From positions 1-35,464 of the forward strand of contig JBBIJO010000017.1 of the NCBI GenBank assembly GCA_037445895.1: DNA of 35,464 bases, written 5' to 3'. Positions within the stretch are counted from its first letter, which is position 1; each line of letters opens with the position of its first letter. The DNA comes from JBBIJO01 sp037445895 (GTDB lineage: Bacteria; Bacteroidota; Ignavibacteria; Kapaibacteriales; UBA2268). Under the pieces are notes generated by a model. That model saw only the letters and a program-made list of their open reading frames with translations, was not told where the DNA came from and made no database searches. Both the position numbers and the translations under genes were made by a program. Below, piece by piece: positions 26,057 to 33,566 of the stretch.

Positions 26057-26419
26057 CTATTTTACTTTATATCCATGCTTCTCCGAATTCTCTTTCGCTT
26101 TTTCGATTGTTACTTCCTTTAACTTCATTTCACATATTGGGCATTTAGCTGGTTCATCGGATAAAACATTCCAATGCATCTGGTCTTGATATACTTTTCC
26201 ATCTTTATTCTTATCGATTTCTTCAACGTTAATCACACCTTCACGAACGATTGACTCAGTTGTTTGCTCTTTTTTATTATCTTTCTTATGCCGCGAGTGG
26301 TTATGCTGTGCAAAATTAGCATAGCTACACAAAAACAGTGCAGTTATTATTACTGCCATTAGGACAATGGTCCTAAAAGTTCTTTTTCCTTGACCAAAGG
26401 AACTCAAAGAGATATTCAT
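26057..26419 (-). CDS. Small exported protein with variant heavy-metal-binding domain (copy A)
   Basis: The product is 120 residues, with AAGGTG ahead of the ATG. Residues about 16-34 form a signal or anchor segment, and a His-rich stretch follows (HNHSRHKK). Residues 56-120 are the domain shared with the gene at 26451-26834 and the CusB C-terminus. It opens with a calcium-loop-like D69xN71xD73G74 and then has VYQDQMHWNVLSDEPAKC and CPICEM (Cys93, Cys96, Met98). The second part aligns with the heavy-metal-binding domain seen at CusB N-termini (YTCPMHP...CPxCGM), but the first Cys is Asp here, while Met81 and His82 remain. I infer a periplasmic copper or silver carrier. EF-hand position 12 is Gln, so calcium binding is doubtful. 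Confidence 0.8.
   Translation of the reverse strand: MNISLSSFGQGKRTFRTIVLMAVIITALFLCSYANFAQHNHSRHKKDNKKEQTTESIVREGVINVEEIDKNKDGKVYQDQMHWNVLSDEPAKCPICEMKLKEVTIEKAKENSEKHGYKVK
26136..26194 (-). repeat. Near-identical DNA repeat in small metal-binding gene, copy A
   Basis: Aligns with 26533-26591 over 59 bases with two mismatches by eye, both silent. It encodes the QDQMHWNVLSDEPAKCPIC segment of the shared domain. The rest of the two genes is much less alike. Confidence 0.8.
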
Positions 26420-26450
26420 AGTACACCTTTATAAAAGTTGAAAAAAACTG

Positions 26451-26834
26451 TTATTCTTGCACTTCGAAACCGTTTTCTTTTAAATTTTTGATTGCAACTC
26501 GATTCGGAACTTTCTTTAATGCCATCCCACAAATTGGGCATTTAGCCGGTTCATCGGATAAAACATTCCAATGCATTTGGTCTTGATATACATAGCCATC
26601 CATATTAACATCAATCTCATAGACATTGATTTTACCTTTCCTTATTATTTCAACATCTTCGGATGTGTCGTTTACGTAATTATGCTCAGAATGCTCAGAA
26701 TGCCCTCCGTGTCCCCCGTGTCCTTTCATACCAGAGCATCCGGAACCGAGGACTGAACAACCAACAACCCCAACTGTAATTATGATTCCGATTAAAATCG
26801 GAACAAAAACTGAACTAAAATACGATTTTTCCAT
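26451..26834 (-). CDS. Small lipoprotein with Gly/His-rich linker and variant heavy-metal-binding domain (copy B)
   Basis: The ATG at 26834 is chosen because GAGGTG lies seven to eight bases ahead; the in-frame GTG at 26841 is within that sequence. The product is 127 residues. A hydrophobic segment ends in VGVVGC, a lipobox with Cys26, so the protein is probably lipidated. The linker MKGHGGHGGHSEHSEH (36-51) is a clear His/Met metal ligand cluster. Residues about 62-127 repeat the domain of the gene at 26057-26419: D75xN77xD79G, VYQDQMHWNVLSDEPAK, then CPICGM (Cys99, Cys102, Met104). As in that copy, the first cysteine of the usual heavy-metal-binding motif is Asp. I infer a membrane-tethered metal carrier for the Cus pump. 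Confidence 0.8.
   Translation of the reverse strand: MEKSYFSSVFVPILIGIIITVGVVGCSVLGSGCSGMKGHGGHGGHSEHSEHNYVNDTSEDVEIIRKGKINVYEIDVNMDGYVYQDQMHWNVLSDEPAKCPICGMALKKVPNRVAIKNLKENGFEVQE
26533..26591 (-). repeat. Near-identical DNA repeat in small metal-binding gene, copy B
   Basis: Partner of 26136-26194. The identity, about 57 of 59 bases by eye, is much higher than in the flanking parts of the two genes, which suggests recent duplication or gene conversion. Confidence 0.8.
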
Positions 26835-26871
26835 TTTAAACACCTCTAATTATTTAACAAGAAACAATACT

Positions 26872-26988
26872 TTAAAAATCGAAAATTTTGCCGCTTTTAT
26901 CAATATGAAATAGATTCCTGATGGCATCATAGAACCATAGAAATATTCCGATGAAAACCACTGTTTTAATTACTTTTGCTTTTAACAT
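26872..26988 (-). CDS. Small one-TM membrane peptide, 38 aa
   Basis: This short frame lies between the histidine kinase and the small metal-binding lipoprotein. The ATG at 26986-26988 has AAGG about eight bases ahead, and the TAA is at 26872-26874. The peptide begins MLKAKVIKTVVFIGIFLWFY, a basic start followed by one hydrophobic helix, and ends in a polar tail (DKSGKIFDF). The layout (Lys-rich N-terminus, TM, charged tail) is that of a real small membrane protein, and it fills an otherwise unexplained gap in a tightly packed operon. No family is recognised. It may assist the kinase, the DUF2231 protein or the pump. Confidence 0.5.
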   Translation of the reverse strand: MLKAKVIKTVVFIGIFLWFYDAIRNLFHIDKSGKIFDF

Positions 26989-27009
26989 TGTTTGGCCTTA
27001 TTAATTAAC

Positions 27010-27987
27010 TTAAATAATTGGTAAAGATATTGAAAATGTAGTGCCTATACTTTTTTGGCTTTCGACCCATATTTTACCACCCAATTTTTCGACCATTCCT
27101 CTTGTAAAAGATAGTCCTAAACCTGCTCCTTCTTCCCCACCAGTCCCACGAACCGGAGGTAACTTAAGGTCGGAAAACAGTGTATTTAGAGTTTGCTGGT
27201 CCATTCCAACCCCATTGTCGGCAACCGAAATTATTAGCTCTTTATTATCTTTCATATTCAACGTCCGAGCCGATACACGAACTCTACCATTGGGATTAGT
27301 ATATTTAATCGCATTGCTAATCAAGTTTCTCAGAATAATTCTTAAAGTGTCAACATCGGTTTTAATTTCGTAGTCCCAAGGAACTTCATTTACAAGTCCT
27401 ATCTTTTTTAGATTAGCATTATGTCTATAAATATCGAGAACTTCATTCACAAGATTATGCAAATTGAAGTTGATGTAATGAAGCTGTCCGGATGTCATTT
27501 GTGATTTAGCCCAAAAAAGAAGGTTATCCATAAAGTCATAGAGTTTTTTTGCACAAAAGTTTAAGCTTTTTCCAATTTCGTAAACATCGTTACGATTGAG
27601 TTCCTCATCTTTATCCATTAGTAGTTCGCTCAAAGTAAGAAACCCCGAGAATGGACTTTTGAAATCGTGGGAAATTATCGAAAAAATTTTATCTTTTGTC
27701 TCGTTTGCTTCTTTCAGTCTTTGTTCTGAAATTTTCAACTGACGAACAACATTGACTTGTAGGATAACTGATGTAAGAAATAATGCAATCAGCAGAAACA
27801 ATACTCTATGGAAAAGGAGCATTTGAGGAATGTTTGCAAACAACATATCGAAGAAACCGAGATTTTGCTCATTCATCAAAGGATTTGGGCGATAAAGAAT
27901 AGTATCGACAATCGCAGCAAGAACCCAAACAACAATAAAGACAATTAAATAAATACGTATGTAACGTATTTTAAAAGCGCGTTTCAT
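27010..27987 (-). CDS. Membrane histidine kinase without a partner response regulator
   Basis: The ATG at 27987 has AAGGAG eight bases ahead; the in-frame GTG at 27996 overlaps it. The product is 325 residues. Two TM helices (about 10-31 and 61-80) flank a short periplasmic loop of about 30 residues, so there is no sizeable sensor domain. The HisKA box is IISHDFKSPFSGFL (phospho-acceptor His107). The HATPase part has LRNLISNAIKYTNPNG (N box), VADNGVGMD (G1) and GAGLGLSFTRGMVEKLGGKIWVES (G2). The catalytic motifs look complete. It lies between the DUF2231 gene and the small metal-binding genes, suggesting metal- or envelope-linked signalling. No response regulator is in the window, so the output path is unknown. 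Confidence 0.9.
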   Translation of the reverse strand: MKRAFKIRYIRIYLIVFIVVWVLAAIVDTILYRPNPLMNEQNLGFFDMLFANIPQMLLFHRVLFLLIALFLTSVILQVNVVRQLKISEQRLKEANETKDKIFSIISHDFKSPFSGFLTLSELLMDKDEELNRNDVYEIGKSLNFCAKKLYDFMDNLLFWAKSQMTSGQLHYINFNLHNLVNEVLDIYRHNANLKKIGLVNEVPWDYEIKTDVDTLRIILRNLISNAIKYTNPNGRVRVSARTLNMKDNKELIISVADNGVGMDQQTLNTLFSDLKLPPVRGTGGEEGAGLGLSFTRGMVEKLGGKIWVESQKSIGTTFSISLPII

Positions 27988-28008
27988 TTCAATCACTCCT
28001 TAAATTAA

Positions 28009-28590
28009 TCAATGGGAAATTAAACCTCCCAAAAAACCGGTTACCGATACTAAAACAACAACAATAAGTCCGGCAATCCAATGATATTTTTTCATAGCAG
28101 GGATTCTTAAAGCAATTGTCCACAGCAACAAGAAAATAGCGATGATAAAACCAATACCCTTATGAATGTCCAAAATCCATTCTTTCGGCTCACCTTCGAA
28201 ATGGGATTCTTGGATTAAACCTGTTATAACCGCTGCAATTGAAGTAACGAAAGCGACTACAACCAGTAACAAAATTGACTGGTCATATTTTTTAGCCTTA
28301 AAATTCAATATGCTAAGAAAGAATGCCATAATTGACAATGCGATTGGGAAATGAATTATTTTATTATGTAAATGCTCAAACATCGATTCCGAACTTACAA
28401 TGTTTTCTTTATTCATATTTTCAAGTTCAGAATGCTGATGCCTTGTTGAATCGTTCGCAATAGATACTGTGTCAGTTGCAATCCGATGGCTCTCGGTGTT
28501 TTCATCGTTTCGATGGCTTTCTTTGCTGTGCCCAAATACGGCAACGTAAGCCAATACAGCGAAGGCAATTAGCAATGGGTATATTTTCAT
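28009..28590 (-). CDS. DUF2231-type membrane protein with His-rich N-terminal region
   Basis: The product is 193 residues, with AGGTGA ahead of the ATG. A signal peptide or first TM helix (1-20) is followed by an extracytoplasmic stretch of about 50 residues rich in His, Glu and Asp (GHSKESHR, ESHR, RHQHSE), which could bind metal. Four hydrophobic helices follow (about 78-185), with FEHLHNKIIHFPIALSI at the front, a motif typical of the DUF2231 family. A His also opens the third loop (DIHKGIGF). Family members are found beside metal and redox genes, and some are thought to be heme- or metal-linked. The function here is unknown but probably metal-related. It is 21 bases ahead of the kinase gene. 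Confidence 0.75.
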   Translation of the reverse strand: MKIYPLLIAFAVLAYVAVFGHSKESHRNDENTESHRIATDTVSIANDSTRHQHSELENMNKENIVSSESMFEHLHNKIIHFPIALSIMAFFLSILNFKAKKYDQSILLLVVVAFVTSIAAVITGLIQESHFEGEPKEWILDIHKGIGFIIAIFLLLWTIALRIPAMKKYHWIAGLIVVVLVSVTGFLGGLISH

Positions 28591-28647
28591 AATTCACCTA
28601 TTAATTGTTAAAAAAAACGTTTGAAACTATTAGCATTTTCAAAACAT

Positions 28648-28692
28648 AAAAAAGTTTACTCTTGTTTGCGAATGCTTTTTGAAGCAAACAAT
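28648..28692 (-). terminator. Hairpin with T-tract between cusA and the DUF2231 gene
   Basis: On the minus strand TTGTTTGC and GCAAACAA (28684-28691 with 28662-28669) form a perfect 8-bp stem with a 14-base loop. A TTTTTT run begins about eight bases later. It may terminate, or partly attenuate, the cusCBA transcript before the downstream genes. The stem is AT-rich and the T-tract is offset, so partial read-through seems likely. Confidence 0.5.
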
Positions 28693-28707
28693 GCTCATCC
28701 ATTTTGA

Positions 28708-31700
28708 TTATCCTTTTGATTCTGCTACTAACTTTCTTTTTTTGATAATATAGAATATTGCCGGATAAACCGTTAGTTCCATTATCATACTAGTAATTAT
28801 ACCTCCAACCATTGGAGCAGCAATTCTTTTCATTACATCCGAACCAGTTCCAATCCCAATTATGATTGGGAACAACCCAAGTAACGTCGTCATAACGGTC
28901 ATCATTTTGGGCCTTATCCTTTTGACGGCACCTTCAAAAATCGATTCGCGTAGATCATCTATGGAACGCAGACGACCTTCCCGCCTGAATTTTTCGTATG
29001 ACAAATCAAGATATAAAAGCATCACTACCCCAGTTTCTGCATCTACTCCTAATAGCGCTATGATTCCTACCCATACCGCAACACTCAGGTTATAGCCAGC
29101 CAAAAACAAATACCAAACAGCCCCAACCATAGAAAATGGCAATGCCAATAGAACAATACCAGTTTTAACCGCAGATTTTGTATTCATATAAAGAAGCACA
29201 ATCACAATCAAAAGAGTGAGTGGAACAACAAGGGACAAATGGCGAGCAGCTCGTTCCATATATTCATACTGGCCAGACCATTTAATTGAATAACCCGGGG
29301 GTAGTTTCACTTCCTTTGCAATTGTTTCTTTGGCATTTTTAACGTATGAACCTATATCGGCTCCTTGGGCTAAATCGACGTAAATCCAGACGTTGGGTCG
29401 AACATTTTCCGAACGAATCATTGCTGGTCCTTTCTTTATTTCTATTTGTCCAAGGTGTTCAAGCGGTATATCCCCCCCATCGGGCAAAGGCACAAGTACT
29501 CTTTTTAAAGCATCGATATTTTCCCGATAATCTCGCATATATCGAAGGTTCACAGGATAACGAGCCAATCCCTCTACCGTCGTGGTAATATTCTCGCCCC
29601 CAATAGCGGACATAAAGACATTTTGAACATCCTTTATGGTAAGCCCATATCGAGCTATCGCAGCTCGGTCAATTTTGTAATTTACATAGTAACCTCCAAG
29701 CAACTTTTCGGCATAAGCAGAACGAGTCCCGGGAATATTTTTTACAGCTTGTTCAATTACTGTGCTTAAAGAATCAAGGACCTCTAAATCGGCTCCGGCA
29801 ATTTTAATCCCGACAGGTGTTTTAATGCCTGTTGACAACATATCAATCCTTGTTCGAATTGGCATTGTCCAGGCGTTCGTTAGACCAGGAATTTTAATCG
29901 CAGCATCCATTTCTTCAACAAGTTTGTCGGGGGTCATTCCTTTGCGCCATTTCTCTTGCGGTTTCAACCTTATTGTTGTTTCAATCATTATTAAAGGTGC
30001 TGGGTCGGTTGCTGTTTCCGCTCGACCAATTTTACCAAATACAGATTCTACTTCTGGAAACGACTTAATAATCTTATCGGTTTGTTGCAATATTTCCCTT
30101 GCTTTAGTTATCGAAATTCCTTGCGATGTAGTTGGCATATACAACAAATCGCCTTCGTAAAGGGGAGGCATAAATTCCGAACCAAGTTTGCTAAATGGAA
30201 TAATAGTAACTAAAATAATGACTAAAGCGGCTCCAACTACCCACCAACGTCGCTTCATAACAAAATCAACTACTGGATGATATATTTTTACTAAAATTTT
30301 AGTTAGTGGGTTTGCCTCTTCTTTCTTCATTCTACCACGAACGAAATAACCAAGCAAAATCGGAACAATTGTTACAGCCAATATCGCTGCACTACCCATC
30401 GCATAGGTTTTCGTAAATGCCAAAGGTTTGAAAAGTCGCCCTTCCTGTTGTTCCAAAGTAAAAACTGGTAGAAAGGAAACCGTAATTACCATTAAAGAAT
30501 AGAAAATCGAAGGTCCCACCTCTTTTGCGGAATCTAAAATTATCTTCCAGTGTGGTCGTTGTTGTTCTGGTGGCTTATCGTATTCCTCGGATAAATGTTT
30601 AGCTGCGTTTTCGACTAAAACAATCGAAGCATCAACCATCGCTCCTATTGCAATGGCAATCCCACCTAACGACATAATATTTGCATTTATTCCCTGCAAC
30701 TTCATAATAATAAAGGAGAATAGAATTGCGGTCGGCAAAGTAAAAATAGCAACTAATGAACTTCGAACGTGAAGAAGAAAGGCTATGATAACTAAAGCAA
30801 CAATTATCATTTCTTCCGTTAATTTATCCTTCAAATTATCTATTGCCCGTTCAATCAATGAAGTTCTATCGTATGCAATTTCGATTTCAACATCGTCGGG
30901 TAGCGACTTCTTTAACTCTGCAAGCCTTTCTTTTACGGCGTTAATCGTTGTTAATGCATTCTCCCCATATCTGAGCAAAACGATACCTCCTGCTACTTCG
31001 CCTTCACCATTCCACTCTGCCAACCCTCGCCGTAATTCTGGACCAATCTTTACATCGGCAACATCCCCGATGTAAACTGGGGTTCCAGTAACAGGAGAAA
31101 TACCAATCGATACTTTCTTTAAATCTTCTACACTTTGGATGTAGCCCAAAGCACGAACCATAAATTCCATTTCGCCCATCTCCAAAAGTCGCCCGCCAAC
31201 ATCGTTGTTGCTCATCTGAATTGCCATTTTTACTTTTTCCAAAGGAATATTATACGAAGCAAGCTTAGTTGGGTCAATATTAACCTGATATTGCTTAACA
31301 AAGCCTCCTATACTTGCTACCTCCGATACTCCTGGAATAGACCTCAATTCATACCTAAGGAAAAAATCTTGTATAGACCTTAGTTCCTGTAAATCTCGTT
31401 TCTTGGATTTCAACACATACTGAAAAACCCAGCCCAAACCAGTTGCATCAGGTCCTAATTGCGGCGTAACTCCCGGAGGCAAAGTCCCAACTAATCCCGA
31501 AAGATATTCCAAAACACGGCTTCTTGCCCAATAAATATCGGTTCCGTCTTCGAAAATTATATAAACCATTGAATAACCAAACATAGAATACCCACGAACA
31601 TATTTGGCATAAGGAACAGCCAGCATCTTCGTAGTAAGAGGATAAGTTACTTGGTCTTCGACAATTCTAGGGCTTTGCCCAGTATATTCCGCTAAAACTA

Positions 31701-31872
31701 TCACCTGCACATCACTCAAATCTGGAATAGCATCAACTTTTGTATTGCTGAGTGCCCAAATACCACCAAGAATAATTGCTATTGTCAGAATTATGACCAT
31801 AAATTTATTGTTAACGCACCATTCAATCAATTTCGCGATAATTCCTTCTTTTGGATTTCCGTCGTCAAACAT
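28708..31872 (-). CDS. cusA: Heavy-metal efflux RND transporter CusA (Cu/Ag type)
   Basis: CusA is the inner-membrane proton/metal antiporter of the tripartite CusCBA pump that expels Cu(I) and Ag(I). The ATG at 31872 with GGAG ahead is preferred over GTG 31878, giving 1054 residues, a normal length for heavy-metal RND pumps. It has the HME signatures: NTKVDAIPDLSDVQVIV at the N-terminus, AIAIGAMVDASIVLVENAA in TM4 with the proton-relay Asp/Glu, and GVDAETGVVMLLYLDLSYE late in the protein. Methionines at LLYMPTTSQG and RIDMLSTGIKTPVGIK match the positions used for copper binding in E. coli CusA (from memory of the family). It follows cusB by 14 bases and lies in the cusC-cusB-cusA order. Confidence 0.95.
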   Translation of the reverse strand: MFDDGNPKEGIIAKLIEWCVNNKFMVIILTIAIILGGIWALSNTKVDAIPDLSDVQVIVLAEYTGQSPRIVEDQVTYPLTTKMLAVPYAKYVRGYSMFGYSMVYIIFEDGTDIYWARSRVLEYLSGLVGTLPPGVTPQLGPDATGLGWVFQYVLKSKKRDLQELRSIQDFFLRYELRSIPGVSEVASIGGFVKQYQVNIDPTKLASYNIPLEKVKMAIQMSNNDVGGRLLEMGEMEFMVRALGYIQSVEDLKKVSIGISPVTGTPVYIGDVADVKIGPELRRGLAEWNGEGEVAGGIVLLRYGENALTTINAVKERLAELKKSLPDDVEIEIAYDRTSLIERAIDNLKDKLTEEMIIVALVIIAFLLHVRSSLVAIFTLPTAILFSFIIMKLQGINANIMSLGGIAIAIGAMVDASIVLVENAAKHLSEEYDKPPEQQRPHWKIILDSAKEVGPSIFYSLMVITVSFLPVFTLEQQEGRLFKPLAFTKTYAMGSAAILAVTIVPILLGYFVRGRMKKEEANPLTKILVKIYHPVVDFVMKRRWWVVGAALVIILVTIIPFSKLGSEFMPPLYEGDLLYMPTTSQGISITKAREILQQTDKIIKSFPEVESVFGKIGRAETATDPAPLIMIETTIRLKPQEKWRKGMTPDKLVEEMDAAIKIPGLTNAWTMPIRTRIDMLSTGIKTPVGIKIAGADLEVLDSLSTVIEQAVKNIPGTRSAYAEKLLGGYYVNYKIDRAAIARYGLTIKDVQNVFMSAIGGENITTTVEGLARYPVNLRYMRDYRENIDALKRVLVPLPDGGDIPLEHLGQIEIKKGPAMIRSENVRPNVWIYVDLAQGADIGSYVKNAKETIAKEVKLPPGYSIKWSGQYEYMERAARHLSLVVPLTLLIVIVLLYMNTKSAVKTGIVLLALPFSMVGAVWYLFLAGYNLSVAVWVGIIALLGVDAETGVVMLLYLDLSYEKFRREGRLRSIDDLRESIFEGAVKRIRPKMMTVMTTLLGLFPIIIGIGTGSDVMKRIAAPMVGGIITSMIMELTVYPAIFYIIKKRKLVAESKG

Positions 31873-31886
31873 AATCACTTTCTCCT

Positions 31887-33542
31887 TTATTTCACTTTAA
31901 AGCCGTGCTTAAGTAGGTTTTCTTTCGCTCTTCCGAGCCGAACTTCCTTCAATTTCATTTCACAAATTGGACAAGTTCCCGGTTCGTCTGCGATGACATT
32001 CCAATCCATCTGGTCTTGAAAAACCTTGCCATCTTTATTTTTGTCGATTGCGTTTAAATCTATAATTCCTTCGCGAATTATAGACTCTTTTTTATGTGAT
32101 GTATGTTCCTCGCTCTTGTGGTTTTTATGTTCACTTTCTATGGCAGTATCCTTTTGTTCTACATTTGTGTGTGAATGTTCAGCAGTGGTCAGTTGGCTAA
32201 CAGCCGCTCGCAAATTGCTTTCCGAATCAATTAGAAACTGAGCAGAAGTTACTATTTCCATACCTTCGGTTAATCCAGACAACACTTGATAATAGCCCTG
32301 CGAATATCCACCCAAAGTAACCTCCTGTGGTTTGAATTTTCCGTTACCCAAGGCGACAATGACAATATCTTTTTGCCCACTACGAATAACTGCATTTTCG
32401 GGAACCACCGGTTTAATTCCTAAATTTCTCCCATAAATTGTAACATTAGCAAGCATTGCTGGTTTCAATAGACCATTTTGGTTTGGTAAATCGATTCTAA
32501 TTTTTGCAGTTCTTGTTTTCGGCTCAATAGTGGGATAAATAAAGCTGATTTTGCCTTTGAAAACCTTTCCAGGCATAAAATTAAATCTAATATCGGCTGG
32601 CGAACCTAACGCTATCTTCGACAATTCGTATTCATATATGTCGGCTGTCAACCATAACGTTGCTAAGTCCGAAATTTTCAGCAATGGCATCCCAGGCATT
32701 ACACTTTGTCCTTCGAGAATATCTTTCGAAATTACAGTCCCATTGGTTTTTGCATAAAGAGTTACATAAGTCTTTAATTCTTTCGTTCGAATCAATTCAT
32801 CAATATCGCTCGGGGACACTTCGAGTAACTGTAATTTTCTTATTGCATTCTTAATCATCAAATCGCCACTTGTTAGAACATCTTGGGTATTTACCGTAAA
32901 CAGGCTTTTCTTATACGAAAGTGCTGTTAGTAGTTCCTGTTGCGCCGCAACAAGTTCTGGGGAATAAATATCCATCAATTTGTCCCCTCGTTTTACCTTT
33001 TGTCCCGTGTAATTAATATATAGTTTTTCTATCCAACCATTTACACGAGTTGTAACAAAATAATCCTTGGTTTCGTTTGTGGTGAGAATTCCATTTGTTA
33101 CAACAACGCTTGGCAGTTGCTTATTGACAACTTTGTCGGTTTTTACGTTTATATTCTGAACAACTGCTGGGTCAATTGTAACAACTCCTTCGGCGCTAGC
33201 TTCGTCTTCGTAAACTGGAACGAAATCCATACCCATTGGGTCTTTCATCGGAGTAGGCGAGGTTATGCTCGGATCCATCGGCGAACGATAGTATAATATT
33301 TTCCTTCCACCGTTGGATTTGGTTCCTGTCCCTTGTTTGGGAACTAATTTCATTCCGCAAATCGGGCAATTCCCGGGATGATCTTGAACAACCTGTGGAT
33401 GCATACCACAAGTCCAAAGTTGCTTGTTTTGCTGGCTTACTTTTGTCTTGGTTTCACTCTTTTCATATATCACAAAATAATAGATTCCTGCTACTGAAAG
33501 AATTAACAAAAACAATATTAAAAACAAAACTCTTTTTCTCAT
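31887..33542 (-). CDS. cusB: CusB-type membrane-fusion protein with N-terminal metal-binding modules and a C-terminal variant domain
   Basis: This is the periplasmic adaptor linking CusA to CusC. The 551-residue product has an N-terminal TM/signal (5-26), then a canonical heavy-metal-binding motif (about 43-68: Cys45, Met47, His48, Cys59, Cys62, Met64). A second, cysteine-free Met-rich copy follows (about 84-111: SPMDPSITSPT, then DPMGMDFVPVY). The HlyD-like adaptor fold covers about 115-445. After it come a His-rich linker (about 449-486, HSHTN, HKNHKSEEHTSHKK) and a C-terminal domain of about 65 residues shared with the small proteins at 26057-26419 and 26451-26834 (DKNKDGKVFQDQMDWNV and CPICEMKL). 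In other Bacteroidota a CusF-like domain may sit at this end. The C-terminal domain is therefore likely a built-in metal donor. Confidence 0.93.
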   Translation of the reverse strand: MRKRVLFLILFLLILSVAGIYYFVIYEKSETKTKVSQQNKQLWTCGMHPQVVQDHPGNCPICGMKLVPKQGTGTKSNGGRKILYYRSPMDPSITSPTPMKDPMGMDFVPVYEDEASAEGVVTIDPAVVQNINVKTDKVVNKQLPSVVVTNGILTTNETKDYFVTTRVNGWIEKLYINYTGQKVKRGDKLMDIYSPELVAAQQELLTALSYKKSLFTVNTQDVLTSGDLMIKNAIRKLQLLEVSPSDIDELIRTKELKTYVTLYAKTNGTVISKDILEGQSVMPGMPLLKISDLATLWLTADIYEYELSKIALGSPADIRFNFMPGKVFKGKISFIYPTIEPKTRTAKIRIDLPNQNGLLKPAMLANVTIYGRNLGIKPVVPENAVIRSGQKDIVIVALGNGKFKPQEVTLGGYSQGYYQVLSGLTEGMEIVTSAQFLIDSESNLRAAVSQLTTAEHSHTNVEQKDTAIESEHKNHKSEEHTSHKKESIIREGIIDLNAIDKNKDGKVFQDQMDWNVIADEPGTCPICEMKLKEVRLGRAKENLLKHGFKVK

Positions 33543-33566
33543 TTTTTCACCATACTTTAATAAACA

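Noticed and set aside
26057..26834. The DxNxDG loop as a true EF-hand
   Set aside because: Position 12 is Gln rather than Glu/Asp and there is no paired EF-hand, so it is recorded as a calcium-loop-like motif and not as a calcium-binding site.
28601..28702. A 33-residue minus-strand frame just after cusA with an AAAGGA sequence ahead
   Set aside because: It lies over the cusA-downstream hairpin and T-tract, its codons follow the stem-loop, and the product has no clear domain or convincing TM helix, so the terminator reading explains it better.
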